52,929 nt of DNA, taken from assembly GCA_017984315.1 (NCBI GenBank), contig JAGNZR010000007.1, forward strand, positions 1 to 52,929. The letters are read 5' to 3'. Positions within the stretch are counted from its first letter, which is position 1; each line of letters opens with the position of its first letter. A program made the position numbers and the translations under genes. Below are positions 1-8,229 of the stretch, in pieces. This stretch comes from Fusobacteriaceae bacterium (GTDB lineage: Bacteria; Fusobacteriota; Fusobacteriia; Fusobacteriales; Fusobacteriaceae). Under the pieces are notes generated by a model. That model did not search any database, was not told where the DNA came from, and saw only the letters and a program-made list of their open reading frames with translations.

Positions 1-717
1 AACAGAGTCATTATTGAAGAGTATTTAGAAGGGTTTGAATTTTCTTTAATCGCCATGATTCATAACAAAATTATTATCCCTCTTGAAGTTGCTCAAGACC
101 ATAAAAGGGTAGGGGATAATGATATGGGACCTAATACTGGTGGGATGGGTGTTTACTCCCCTGTTCCAGCTATTACACCTGAAATAGTAGATAAAACTAT
201 AAAAGAGATTATTAGACCAACTGTTGAAGCTATGGAGTTAGAAGGAGTTCCTTTTACAGGGTTTCTTTTTGCAGGGATTATGCTGACTAAAACAGGGGTT
301 AAGACTATAGAGTTCAATGCAAGACTTGGAGATCCTGAATCTCAGGTAATCTTACCAAGAATGAAAACTGATTTTTTAGATGTTATTTTAAACCTACTTA
401 ACAATGAAGAAACTGAGATTAGCTGGGATAAAAGATTTGCTATTGGTGTGGTTATGGCTTCAGCTGGTTACCCAGAATCTTTTACAAAAGATGCTATTAT
501 TGAGATAGACCCACTTTTAAATGATACTCTTCTTTTCCATATGGGGACTAAATTAGAAAATAACAGATTACTCACTAACGGGGGAAGAGTTTTAATCCCT
601 GTTACTTTTGGAGATACTCTGAAACAAGCTCAAGAGCTGAATTATTCAGAATTAAAAAAAATAAGATGCAGTAAACTTTTCTTTAGAAATGATATTGGAA
701 ATAAGTCTTTAATTTAA
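1..717 (+). CDS. purD: Phosphoribosylamine-glycine ligase, C-terminal part (start outside window)
   Basis: This is the last 238 codons of GAR synthetase, which joins glycine to phosphoribosylamine with ATP in purine synthesis. The frame is open from base 1 without an upstream stop, so the gene starts before the window; the first visible ATG (55) is internal. The ATP-grasp signature GPNTGGMGVYSP is present near the start, followed by the metal-binding stretch EFNARLGDPESQ typical of PurD. The C-terminal domain ends with FRNDIGNKS, close to the usual FRxDIGxxA ending, so the 3' end appears intact. guaB follows 40 bp downstream on the same strand, which would place two purine genes together. The identification is firm. 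Confidence 0.95.
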   Translation, partial: NRVIIEEYLEGFEFSLIAMIHNKIIIPLEVAQDHKRVGDNDMGPNTGGMGVYSPVPAITPEIVDKTIKEIIRPTVEAMELEGVPFTGFLFAGIMLTKTGVKTIEFNARLGDPESQVILPRMKTDFLDVILNLLNNEETEISWDKRFAIGVVMASAGYPESFTKDAIIEIDPLLNDTLLFHMGTKLENNRLLTNGGRVLIPVTFGDTLKQAQELNYSELKKIRCSKLFFRNDIGNKSLI

Positions 718-757
718 ATATTTTTATACTTTTTAATTTATAAAAGGAGATGAATAA

Positions 758-2215
758 ATGTTAAACGGAAAAATTATAAAGAAAGCAATAACTTTTGATG
801 ATGTACTACTTGTTCCAGCTCACTCTGCTGTGCTACCTTATGAAGTTGATTTAAAAACTAAACTTACTAAAAATATAACTCTAAATATACCTATTATCAG
901 TGCTGCTATGGATACTGTAACAGAGAGCGATCTAGCTATAGCTCTTGCTAGACAAGGTGGAATCGGGTTTATCCATAAAAATATGAGCATTGCTGAACAG
1001 GCTGCAGAGATTGATAGAGTAAAAAGATCTGAAAGCGGGATGATTAAAAACCCTGTTACTCTACTTAAAGAATCTACTGTTATTGAAGCTAACGATATAA
1101 TGAGAAGATATAAAATATCTGGACTTCCTGTTATTGAAGAGGGGGGAAAGCTTATTGGAATAGTTACAAACAGAGATCTGAAATATAGAAAAGAGTCTGA
1201 TGAATCTATAGAAGAGATTATGACGAAAGACAATATTATAACTGCTCCTATAGGTACAACACTTGAAGAGGCTAAAGAGATTCTACTTTATAACCGTATT
1301 GAAAAACTTCCAATTGTTGATGATCATGGGTATTTAAAAGGGCTTATCACTATTAAAGATATAGATAATCTTGTTGAGTACCCTAATGCCTGCAAAGATT
1401 CTCAAGGTAGATTGAGAGTTGGAGGAGCAATAGGAATAGATAAAGATTACCTACAAAGAGTTAAAGCACTTGTAAATGCCGGAGTAGATATCATAACTGT
1501 GGATTCTGCCCATGGACATTCAAAAGGTATTTTAGAAGCTATTAAAAAAATTCGTGAAAAGTACCCTACTTTAGATATTATCGGTGGAAATATTGTAACT
1601 GCTCAAGCGGCTATAGACCTTATCTCTGCTGGAGTTAACGCTGTTAAAGTTGGAATAGGTCCTGGATCTATCTGCACAACAAGGGTTATTGCAGGGGTAG
1701 GAGTGCCACAATTAACTGCTGTTAATGATGTTTATGAAATATGTAAAGAGCTTGGAATCGGAGTTATTGCAGATGGTGGTATTAAATTCTCTGGAGATAT
1801 TGTAAAAGCTATTGTTGCTGGTGCTGACTGTGTTATGCTTGGTGGGCTTTTAGCTGGAACAACTGAAGCTCCAGGTGAGGAAATTATATATGAAGGTAGA
1901 AGATATAAAGTTTATGTAGGTATGGGGTCTTTAGCTGCTATGAAAAGAGGTTCTAAAGACAGATATTTCCAAAAAGATGAGCAAAAACTTGTTCCTGAAG
2001 GGATAGAGGGTAGAGTTGCATTTAAAGGGGATATAAAAGATGTTGTATTCCAATTATGTGGTGGAATCCGTTCTGGTATGGGGTATTGCGGAACTCCAAC
2101 TATCCAAAATTTAAAAGAGGATGCTAAATTTGTTAAAATAACTGGTGCAGGTTTAAAAGAGAGTCACCCACATGATATTATTATAACGAAAGAGGCTCCT
2201 AACTATTCAAAATAA
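758..2215 (+). CDS. guaB: Inosine-5'-monophosphate dehydrogenase
   Basis: Converts IMP to XMP with NAD+, the committed step of guanine nucleotide synthesis, in the cytosol. The 485-residue length is normal for the bacterial enzyme. The TIM-barrel starts with [10 protein letters not shown]; two CBS domains are inserted at about residues 93-205; the catalytic loop GPGSICTTR carries the active cysteine at residue 306; the flap region near residue 400 has the conserved GRVAFKG segment. The start ATG is preceded by AAAGGAGATG at good spacing. It lies 40 bp after purD in the same direction and may be co-transcribed with it. No terminator is obvious in the 128 bp after it. Confidence 0.98.
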   Translation: MLNGKIIKKAITFDDVLLVPAHSAVLPYEVDLKTKLTKNITLNIPIISAAMDTVTESDLAIALARQGGIGFIHKNMSIAEQAAEIDRVKRSESGMIKNPVTLLKESTVIEANDIMRRYKISGLPVIEEGGKLIGIVTNRDLKYRKESDESIEEIMTKDNIITAPIGTTLEEAKEILLYNRIEKLPIVDDHGYLKGLITIKDIDNLVEYPNACKDSQGRLRVGGAIGIDKDYLQRVKALVNAGVDIITVDSAHGHSKGILEAIKKIREKYPTLDIIGGNIVTAQAAIDLISAGVNAVKVGIGPGSICTTRVIAGVGVPQLTAVNDVYEICKELGIGVIADGGIKFSGDIVKAIVAGADCVMLGGLLAGTTEAPGEEIIYEGRRYKVYVGMGSLAAMKRGSKDRYFQKDEQKLVPEGIEGRVAFKGDIKDVVFQLCGGIRSGMGYCGTPTIQNLKEDAKFVKITGAGLKESHPHDIIITKEAPNYSK

Positions 2216-2273
2216 TTCTGTATTAAAAATAATTAAAAATAACTAAAAAAGTATACTCGAATCTATAATAAAA

Positions 2274-2282
2274 TGCTATAAT
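2274..2282 (+). promoter_or_regulatory. Extended -10 promoter for the binding-protein gene
   Basis: TGCTATAAT matches an extended -10 element (TGnTATAAT) 62 bp before the lipoprotein start. No good -35 hexamer is seen 17 bp upstream (TACTCG). The site is inferred from sequence only. Confidence 0.45.
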
Positions 2283-2343
2283 GGCCTCACTAATTTATTT
2301 ATAATAGTTATTATTCAGCTATTTTTAAGGAGGGGGAGTCATT

Positions 2344-3078
2344 TTGAAAAAAATTATCAGTTTAATAATTATTCTTTTTTCAATTTTTATAGGGTGTGAA
2401 AAAGATTCTAAAATTGAAGAGGTAAAAAATTCTTATATTATTGGAATTGATGATGCTGACTATCCCTTTGAGTATAGAGACCCTATTACAGGAAAACTTA
2501 CAGGGTTTGAGTATGAACTTATCTCTGAAATAGCAAAAGAAGGGGATTTTGAAATAAAGATAGTTATTATCCCTTTTGCTAATTTGATTCCAGAGTTGGC
2601 TAAAAATACAATTGATATTGGTATTGGGCATTTTTCAATAACAGATGAGAGAAAAAAATTAGTTAATTTTAGTAACTCTTATTTAAGCTCAAATGAAGTT
2701 GTTTTAGCAAATAAAAATAATACTTCCACAAATGAGGATGCACCTATTTATGCAGAGCCTCCTGGAACTACGTTTTTAGATTATGCAAAAAAAATACCTA
2801 ATGCAAAAATAGTTGAAGAGGTAAAATATGATAAAATCATTGAAAAACTACTTCAAAAAGAGATTGACTATACTATAATAGATGAGCCTACAGCTACTGT
2901 ATATTCATCTATGCACTCTGAGCTTTATATAAAAGAAAATATTCAAAGAACATATATTGGTCTGGCTCTTTCAAAAAAATTAAGCAAAGAGGATACTAAA
3001 AAAATCAACAAGATTATTGATAAATTTATAGAAGATGGAACAATCGACAAATTAAAAGAAAAATATAATATAAGATAA
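2344..3078 (+). CDS. Amino-acid-type ABC transporter substrate-binding lipoprotein
   Basis: A 244-residue periplasmic binding protein of the SBP_bac_3 family, which captures polar amino acids for an ABC importer. The N-terminus is a lipoprotein signal (MKKIISLIIILFSIFIGC) with the lipidated cysteine at residue 18. The mature part begins with the family's early motif (DDADYPFEYRD, then TGFEYEL) and contains the usual DIGIGHFSITDERKK segment. The start is TTG, supported by the strong upstream GGAGGGGG. No permease or ATPase gene lies beside it, so it is an orphan or works with a transporter encoded elsewhere. The ligand cannot be told. A hairpin terminator follows directly. Confidence 0.88.
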   Translation: MKKIISLIIILFSIFIGCEKDSKIEEVKNSYIIGIDDADYPFEYRDPITGKLTGFEYELISEIAKEGDFEIKIVIIPFANLIPELAKNTIDIGIGHFSITDERKKLVNFSNSYLSSNEVVLANKNNTSTNEDAPIYAEPPGTTFLDYAKKIPNAKIVEEVKYDKIIEKLLQKEIDYTIIDEPTATVYSSMHSELYIKENIQRTYIGLALSKKLSKEDTKKINKIIDKFIEDGTIDKLKEKYNIR

Positions 3079-3099
3079 GATATAATGCCTTGATAAATT

Positions 3100-3142
3100 A
3101 AAGGGATTTTGTAGAAAAATAAACTATAAAATCCCTTTTTTA
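3100..3142 (+). terminator. Rho-independent terminator
   Basis: A 15-bp stem (AAAGGGATTTTGTAG with CTATAAAATCCCTTT, one G-U pair), a 9-nt loop and a run of Ts. It closes the binding-protein transcript. A nearly identical copy closes the oadB transcript at 11620-11663. Confidence 0.9.
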
Positions 3143-3186
3143 CTTATTTGAAAAGTATATATTAATATTATCATATAAAAATAAAT

Positions 3187-3215
3187 TTGATTTGTATTGA
3201 ACTTTGGATTATTAT
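3187..3215 (+). promoter_or_regulatory. Possible promoter of the GntR regulator
   Basis: TTGATT (3187-3192) and TATTAT (3210-3215) are separated by 17 bp, about 35 bp before the regulator's start. This is a fair sigma-70 match in a very AT-rich background, so chance is possible. Confidence 0.4.
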
Positions 3216-3248
3216 TATAAGTAGGAAAATACAATTAAGGAGACATTT

Positions 3249-3902
3249 ATGATTATAGAAAAAAGTAAATCTATGAGAGAAAAAGTGTATGATAGACTAA
3301 AAGAGATGATAATTAATGAAGAGTTAAAACCTGGTGAAAGGATTATTGAAGTCGAGTTTTCAGAAAAGTTTAAAGTTAGCAGAACCCCTTTAAGAGAAGC
3401 TATTAGAATGCTTGAATTAGAAGGACTATTGGAAGATAGTGGTGGAAATGGAATGGCAGTAAAAAAAATAGGTATCTCTGATATTCAAGAAGTATATGAA
3501 ATAAGAATAGCATTAGAAGGGATTATATTAAAAGAGATTGTAGAAAATAAAGATAAAAATGGAATAAATCAATTAGAAGAGTTATTAAATAAAACTAAAA
3601 AACTTTTAGATACCTCTAAAGATGCAGATCAACTTTTTAAGTTATTTTCTGAGTTTAATGATATTTTATATAATCTATCTAAATATCAAAAAGTTGTGAA
3701 CCTTATAAAAAATATAAATATGTATCTTAGAATTTTTAGAAAATACTCTATTGATAATGAAGAGAGAAGATTAAAGGCTTATAATGACCACGTAGGAATT
3801 GTAGAAGCATTGAAAGATTGGGATTTAGAAAAAGCTTTAAACTTGAATAACCTACATTTATCAAATTCAAAAGACTTTATAATTAAAAATCTAAAAAAAT
3901 AA
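3249..3902 (+). CDS. GntR-family (FCD subfamily) transcription regulator, probable citrate-operon regulator
   Basis: A 217-residue regulator with an N-terminal winged-helix domain (about residues 1-75; LKPGERIIEVEFSEKFKVSRTPLREAIRMLE is the classic GntR pattern) and an all-helical FCD ligand domain (about 80-215). FCD regulators bind small carboxylates, often through a metal held by histidines. Here histidines in DHVGIVEA and LHLSNS are present, but the position that is usually FH reads FN, so the metal site may be altered. The gene stands just before citDEF, whose promoter carries a perfect palindrome. A GntR/FCD protein, CitO, activates the citrate operon of Enterococcus faecalis, so a CitO-like role is a reasonable inference. 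Start ATG has AAGGAGA upstream. Confidence 0.88.
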   Translation: MIIEKSKSMREKVYDRLKEMIINEELKPGERIIEVEFSEKFKVSRTPLREAIRMLELEGLLEDSGGNGMAVKKIGISDIQEVYEIRIALEGIILKEIVENKDKNGINQLEELLNKTKKLLDTSKDADQLFKLFSEFNDILYNLSKYQKVVNLIKNINMYLRIFRKYSIDNEERRLKAYNDHVGIVEALKDWDLEKALNLNNLHLSNSKDFIIKNLKK

Positions 3903-3966
3903 AAAACAAATAATCCTAAAAAGAAGTTTTATGTTTAAAAAAAGAATATAAATCTTCTTTTTTTTA

Positions 3967-3995
3967 TTGACAACAGTTTTTGTATACAGTATACT
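3967..3995 (+). promoter_or_regulatory. citDEF-oad operon promoter
   Basis: A consensus -35 box TTGACA (3967-3972), a 17-bp spacer and a -10 box TATACT (3990-3995), 33 bp before citD. The -10 and most of the spacer lie inside the palindrome at 3979-4004. Confidence 0.8.
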
Positions 3996-4004
3996 GTATA
4001 CAAA
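3979..4004 (+). promoter_or_regulatory. Perfect 26-bp palindromic operator
   Basis: The left half TTTGTATACAGTA and right half TACTGTATACAAA are exact reverse complements, with no spacer. TGTATACA-like cores are typical of GntR/FCD targets. Covering the -10 region suggests repression by the neighbouring GntR protein, relieved by an effector such as citrate. The binding partner is inferred. Confidence 0.75.
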
Positions 4005-4028
4005 GAAAACATAAAAAAGGAGTTATAA

Positions 4029-4313
4029 ATGGAATTAAAGGTAAAAGCCGTGGCTGGAACTATCGAGTCTAGTGATATTCAAATTATTGTAGAACCACAT
4101 GATTCTGGAGTTGAAATAATTTTAGAAAGCGTTGTTATAAAGCAATATGGTGAAGATATCAAAAAAGTAATTGAAGAAACTATAAAAGAGTTTGGAGTAA
4201 CTTCAGCGAAAGTCTATGCTAATGATAAAGGTGCAATAACCCCAGTTATCAGAAGTAGAGTTCAAACAGCTGTATACAGAGCACTAGAATTAAAAAAATA
4301 TATGTGGAATTAG
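4029..4313 (+). CDS. citD: Citrate lyase acyl carrier protein (gamma subunit)
   Basis: A 94-residue acyl carrier subunit of citrate lyase. It carries the phosphoribosyl-dephospho-CoA prosthetic group, to which acetyl and then citryl groups are attached. AGTIESSDI matches the attachment region, with Ser14 as the expected linked residue. The length is normal for the family. The start ATG is preceded by AAAAAGGAGTTATAA. citE starts 9 bp after its stop, so the two are translated from one message. The genes for loading the cofactor (citC, citX, citG) are not in this window and must lie elsewhere if the enzyme is active. Confidence 0.96.
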   Translation: MELKVKAVAGTIESSDIQIIVEPHDSGVEIILESVVIKQYGEDIKKVIEETIKEFGVTSAKVYANDKGAITPVIRSRVQTAVYRALELKKYMWN

Positions 4314-4322
4314 GGGGATATA

Positions 4323-5222
4323 ATGAAATTAAGACGTTCAATGCTTTTTGTTCCAGGAAATAATCCTGCAATAATAAAAGATGTACATATATATAAACCA
4401 GATGCAGTTATGTTCGATTTAGAGGATGCCATAGCTGTAACAGAAAAAGATTCAGCACGTTTTTTAGTATTAAATATGCTTTCAAAATTTAAAGATTATT
4501 ATAAAAAATTAAATATAGAAACTGTTGTCAGAATAAACCCATTAGATTCAGAGTATGGACTTGAAGATTTAGAGTTTATCGTAAGGGCTCAACCAGATAT
4601 AATAAGGCTTCCAAAAACAGAAACAGCTCAAGATGTTTTAGATGTAGAATCACATATTGAAAGAATTGAAATTGAAGCTGGAATCCCATGTGGGCAAATA
4701 AAAATGATGGCAGCTATTGAGAGTCCTTTAGGAGCTTTTAATGCTCAGTCAATAGCTACATCTTCAAAAAGACTAATTGGAATTGCTATTGGTGGAGAAG
4801 ATTATGTGACTAATATGAAAACTAACAGATCTCCTGAGGGAGTAGAACTTTTAATGGCTAGGAGCATGATTGTTATGGCGGCAAGAGCTGCTGGAATATC
4901 AGCTTTAGACACAGTTTACTCTGATATTAATAACGATGAAGGTTTTCTAAATGAGGCAAAATTAATAAAACAACTTGGATTTGATGGAAAATCTCTTATT
5001 CATCCAAAGCAAATTGAACTTGTTCACTCTATATATACCCCTACTGAAAAAGAGATAAAAAAATCTTTAAAAATAGTTGCAGCAACTGAGGAAGCCCTAA
5101 AGAACAATTTAGGTGTATTTACAGTTGATGGGAAGATGATTGACAATCCTATTATAGAGAGAGCAAAACATGTTTTAGCTCTAGCAAAAGCTGCTGGTCT
5201 AAAATTAGAAGGTGAGGAGTAG
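4323..5222 (+). CDS. citE: Citrate lyase beta subunit (citryl-ACP lyase)
   Basis: Cleaves citryl-ACP to oxaloacetate and acetyl-ACP. The 299-residue protein is a TIM-barrel of the HpcH/CitE family. It begins RRSMLFVPGNNPA, has the metal-binding DAVMFDLEDAI, and later VVRINPLDSEYG and MAAIESPLGAFNA with the catalytic glutamate. SLIHPKQIELVHSIYTPT near residue 240 is also typical. A GGGGGAT ribosome-binding site precedes the ATG. It lies between citD and citF with gaps of 9 and 2 bp. Confidence 0.97.
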   Translation: MKLRRSMLFVPGNNPAIIKDVHIYKPDAVMFDLEDAIAVTEKDSARFLVLNMLSKFKDYYKKLNIETVVRINPLDSEYGLEDLEFIVRAQPDIIRLPKTETAQDVLDVESHIERIEIEAGIPCGQIKMMAAIESPLGAFNAQSIATSSKRLIGIAIGGEDYVTNMKTNRSPEGVELLMARSMIVMAARAAGISALDTVYSDINNDEGFLNEAKLIKQLGFDGKSLIHPKQIELVHSIYTPTEKEIKKSLKIVAATEEALKNNLGVFTVDGKMIDNPIIERAKHVLALAKAAGLKLEGEE

Positions 5223-5224
5223 TT

Positions 5225-6772
5225 ATGAAAAATCTAAGAGTTACAGAGGATTTATTAAAGAGCATAAAAGGTTATGAGAATAAAAAAGTATATTCATCTC
5301 CATTTGAATATTCTCCATTGGGAAATCTTACAGAATCTCAAGAGTTAAAAGAAAAATTAAAAAGAACAAAAATTTTAAACTCATTAGAAGAAGCAATTAA
5401 AACTTCTGGTTTAAAAGATGGGATGACAATCTCTTTCCATCACCATTTTAGAAATGGTGATAAAGTTTTACCTATGGTATTGGAAAAGTTAGCTGAAATG
5501 GGCTTTAAAAACTTAAGAGTTGCCTCAAGTTCTCTAACAGCAGCTCATGTATGCTTAGTAGACCATATAAAAAACGGTGTTGTAAACAGAGTTGAATCAA
5601 GTGGACTGAGAGGTAAATTAGCAACAGAGATATCTAACGGTATACTAGGTGATTACCCCGCTGTTATCCGTTCTCATGGTGGAAGAGCTAGAGCAATAGT
5701 ATCTGGAGATTTAGAAATAGATGTAGCATTTTTAGGAGTTTCTTCTTCAGATTGTATGGGAAATTCAAATGGCGTAGTAGGAAAATCAGTTTGTGGTTCA
5801 TTAGGATATGCAAAAGTTGATGCAGCTTATGCCAAAAATGTAATAGTAATAACAGACACTTTAGTTGATTATCCAAACCATCCTATAAGTATTCCACAAA
5901 CAGATGTCGATTTTGTAGTTGTTGTTGATGAAGTTGGGGATTCTTCAGGGATAATGTCTGGAGCAACGAGGTTTACTTCAAATCCAAAAGAGCTTTTAAT
6001 GGCTAAGAAAGTTTTAAGTGCTATGTTAGCATCAGGACTTTTTGTAGATGGATTCTCAATGCAGACTGGGACGGGAGGTGCTTCCTTAGCTGTTACTAGA
6101 TTTATTAAAGAGGAATTAATTAAAAGAAATATAAGATGTAGCTTTGCATTAGGTGGAATAACAAACGCTTTCGTTGAACTTTTAGAAGAGGGATTAGTTA
6201 ATAAATTATTCGACACACAAAGTTTCGATTTAGGTGCTGCTAATTCTGTAATAAAAAATGAAAGACATGAAGAAGTAAGTGCAGATTTTTATGCAAATCC
6301 TTCAAATAAATCTTGTGCGACAAGTAAATTGGATTTTGTTGTATTAAGTGCTTTAGAAGTAGATAAAGATTTTAATGTAAATGTTATTTCAGGTTCTGAT
6401 GGAGTAATAAGAGAAGCATCTGGAGGCCATTCCGATACAGCTGCTTCAGCTAAAGTTGCAATAGTAGTTGTCCCTTTAGTGAGAGGAAGAATGGCAACAT
6501 TAATGGATAAAGTAACAACTGTAGTAACTCCAGGAAGCACTGTTGATGTGGTTGTAACAGATTATGGAATAGCTGTAAATCCATTAAGAAAAGATTTATT
6601 AGAGCGTTTCAAAAAAGCAAATTTAGAATTAAAAACTATGGAAGAGTTAAGAGAGATTGCTATATTTATATCAGGAGAACCAAAAGAGATAGAGTTTACA
6701 GATAAAGTTGTTGCTGTTGTAGAATATAGAGATGGTAGTATTATAGATGTAGTAAGACAAATAAAAAATTAA
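5225..6772 (+). CDS. citF: Citrate lyase alpha subunit (citrate:acetyl-ACP transferase)
   Basis: Transfers citrate onto the acyl carrier, releasing acetate. The 515-residue length matches CitF proteins. Seen in the sequence: the N-terminal DGMTISFHHHFRNGDKVLP segment, the glycine-rich CoA-transferase-like folds, and ASGGHSDTAASAKVAIVVVPL in the second half. The ribosome-binding site GAGGAG lies inside the end of citE, with only 2 bp between the two genes, so translation is probably coupled. Together with citD and citE it makes the complete lyase complex. Confidence 0.97.
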   Translation: MKNLRVTEDLLKSIKGYENKKVYSSPFEYSPLGNLTESQELKEKLKRTKILNSLEEAIKTSGLKDGMTISFHHHFRNGDKVLPMVLEKLAEMGFKNLRVASSSLTAAHVCLVDHIKNGVVNRVESSGLRGKLATEISNGILGDYPAVIRSHGGRARAIVSGDLEIDVAFLGVSSSDCMGNSNGVVGKSVCGSLGYAKVDAAYAKNVIVITDTLVDYPNHPISIPQTDVDFVVVVDEVGDSSGIMSGATRFTSNPKELLMAKKVLSAMLASGLFVDGFSMQTGTGGASLAVTRFIKEELIKRNIRCSFALGGITNAFVELLEEGLVNKLFDTQSFDLGAANSVIKNERHEEVSADFYANPSNKSCATSKLDFVVLSALEVDKDFNVNVISGSDGVIREASGGHSDTAASAKVAIVVVPLVRGRMATLMDKVTTVVTPGSTVDVVVTDYGIAVNPLRKDLLERFKKANLELKTMEELREIAIFISGEPKEIEFTDKVVAVVEYRDGSIIDVVRQIKN

Positions 6773-6798
6773 AAACATAAAATATGGAGGAAAATATT

Positions 6799-8145
6799 AT
6801 GGCAAAAAATTTTAAAGAGTTATTTGACCCCAACGAATCTAAATGGGGTGGACTTAATATTAAGTTGTTTATAAGTATGTCATTAATTGTTGCGCTAGTA
6901 ATCTACTCACCATTTGGAGGAAAAGAGTCAGGATTTCTAAGACCTAATTTCTTAATTGTTATGACAATCCTAGCAGTAATAGGACTTTTCTTTGGAGAAC
7001 TAGGGGATAGAATACCCTTCTGGAATGATTATGTAGGAGGAGGGACAGTTCTTGTTTTCTTCGCTACAGCAGTAATGGGGACATATAAAATGGTTCCAGA
7101 ACCTGTATTAAAATCTATCGATACTTTTTATGATTCAAATCCTGTAAATTTTTTAGAGATATTTATTCCTGCATTAATTGTAGGATCAGTTTTAACTGTA
7201 AATAGAAAAGCTTTAATAAAATCTGTTGCAGGATATATCCCTTTAATTCTAATTGGAGTAGTCGGTGCTTCTGTTTGTGGAATATTAGCAGGACTTTTGT
7301 TTGGAAAAGCTCCTATAGATGTAATGATGAACTATGTACTACCAATCATGGGTGGAGGAACTGGAGCTGGAGCAATTCCAATGTCAGAAATGTGGGCACA
7401 AAAAACAGGGGAAGATCCTAAAAAATGGTTTGCTTTTGCTATATCTATATTAACAGTTGCTAATATAATCGCTATTTTATCAGGAGCTTTATTAAAACAG
7501 TTAGGAAAGAAAAAACCTAGTTTAACTGGAAATGGTGAGTTAGCTATTAATAACTCTAGAGATGTAACTGAAGAGAAAGAGAAAAAATATGAAGCGGGAC
7601 AAAAAGAGTTTGCAGCAGCATTATTTTTTACAGGAGTAATGTTCATGGTAGCCTGTATAGCTGAAAAATTATGGGGCGCAATGAAAATGCCATTTGAAAT
7701 TCATAAACTAGCATTTTTAGTTTTATTAACAATAGCAGCAAATGTTGCAGATATTGTTCCAGGTGAAATAAAAGAAGGAGCTAAAAAGATGCAATCTTTT
7801 TTTTCTAAGCATACAATTTGGATTTTGATGGCAGCAGTAGGATTTGGAACAGATGTGCAAGAGATAATAAACTCTTTAACATTAGGAAATTTAGTTATAG
7901 CTATAGCTATAGTTGGTGGAGCAGTAGGTGCAATAATGCTTGTTGCTAAGAAAATGAAATTTTACCCTATTGAAGCTGCAATAACAGCTGGGCTTTGCAT
8001 GGCTAATAGGGGTGGTTCAGGTGATATAGCTGTTTTAGGTGCAGCTGATAGAATGGAACTTATGTCTTTTGCGCAAATATCTTCAAGAATAGGGGGAGCA
8101 ATAATGTTAATAATAGCTTCTCTAGTATTTGGTATGTTTGCATAA
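6799..8145 (+). CDS. 2-hydroxycarboxylate (2HCT) family Na+/citrate symporter
   Basis: A 448-residue integral membrane carrier of the CitS/MaeN/CimH family that takes up citrate or malate with sodium (or protons). Both re-entrant-loop GGxG signatures are visible: MGGGTGAGAIP and ANRGGSGDIAVLGA. The arginine of SSRIGGA near the C-terminus corresponds to the substrate-binding Arg428 of Klebsiella CitS. About eleven hydrophobic segments can be counted. The ATG at 6784 overlaps the GGAGG ribosome-binding site, so the ATG at 6799 (8 bp after it) is the real start. The position between citF and oadA makes citrate the most likely substrate. Citrate versus malate cannot be proved by reading. Confidence 0.92.
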   Translation: MAKNFKELFDPNESKWGGLNIKLFISMSLIVALVIYSPFGGKESGFLRPNFLIVMTILAVIGLFFGELGDRIPFWNDYVGGGTVLVFFATAVMGTYKMVPEPVLKSIDTFYDSNPVNFLEIFIPALIVGSVLTVNRKALIKSVAGYIPLILIGVVGASVCGILAGLLFGKAPIDVMMNYVLPIMGGGTGAGAIPMSEMWAQKTGEDPKKWFAFAISILTVANIIAILSGALLKQLGKKKPSLTGNGELAINNSRDVTEEKEKKYEAGQKEFAAALFFTGVMFMVACIAEKLWGAMKMPFEIHKLAFLVLLTIAANVADIVPGEIKEGAKKMQSFFSKHTIWILMAAVGFGTDVQEIINSLTLGNLVIAIAIVGGAVGAIMLVAKKMKFYPIEAAITAGLCMANRGGSGDIAVLGAADRMELMSFAQISSRIGGAIMLIIASLVFGMFA

Positions 8146-8177
8146 TTAAATTTAAAAAATTTTAATTCAAAGAACTT

Positions 8178-8207
8178 AAAAGGGTGTCTTTTAAAAGCAC
8201 CCTTTTT
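8178..8207 (+). terminator. Hairpin with T-run inside the operon
   Basis: AAAAGGGTG (8178-8186) pairs with CACCCTTTTT (8198-8207), and the inner CTTTT/AAAAG extends the stem. It has the form of an intrinsic terminator between the symporter and oadA. It probably lowers, rather than stops, transcription into the decarboxylase genes, since no clear new promoter follows. Confidence 0.75.
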
Positions 8208-8229
8208 CAATACTAAGGAGGGAAGCTTT

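Noticed and set aside
838-1233. Open frames antisense to guaB, citF, mnmG, hutU, gyrB, pheT and others
   Set aside because: They overlap strongly conserved genes fully, lack ribosome-binding sites and resemble no protein; they are shadows of codon use.
3249-3902. FadR-type fatty-acid regulator
   Set aside because: The C-terminal domain is of FCD type but there are no fatty-acid genes nearby; the neighbourhood is citrate metabolism.
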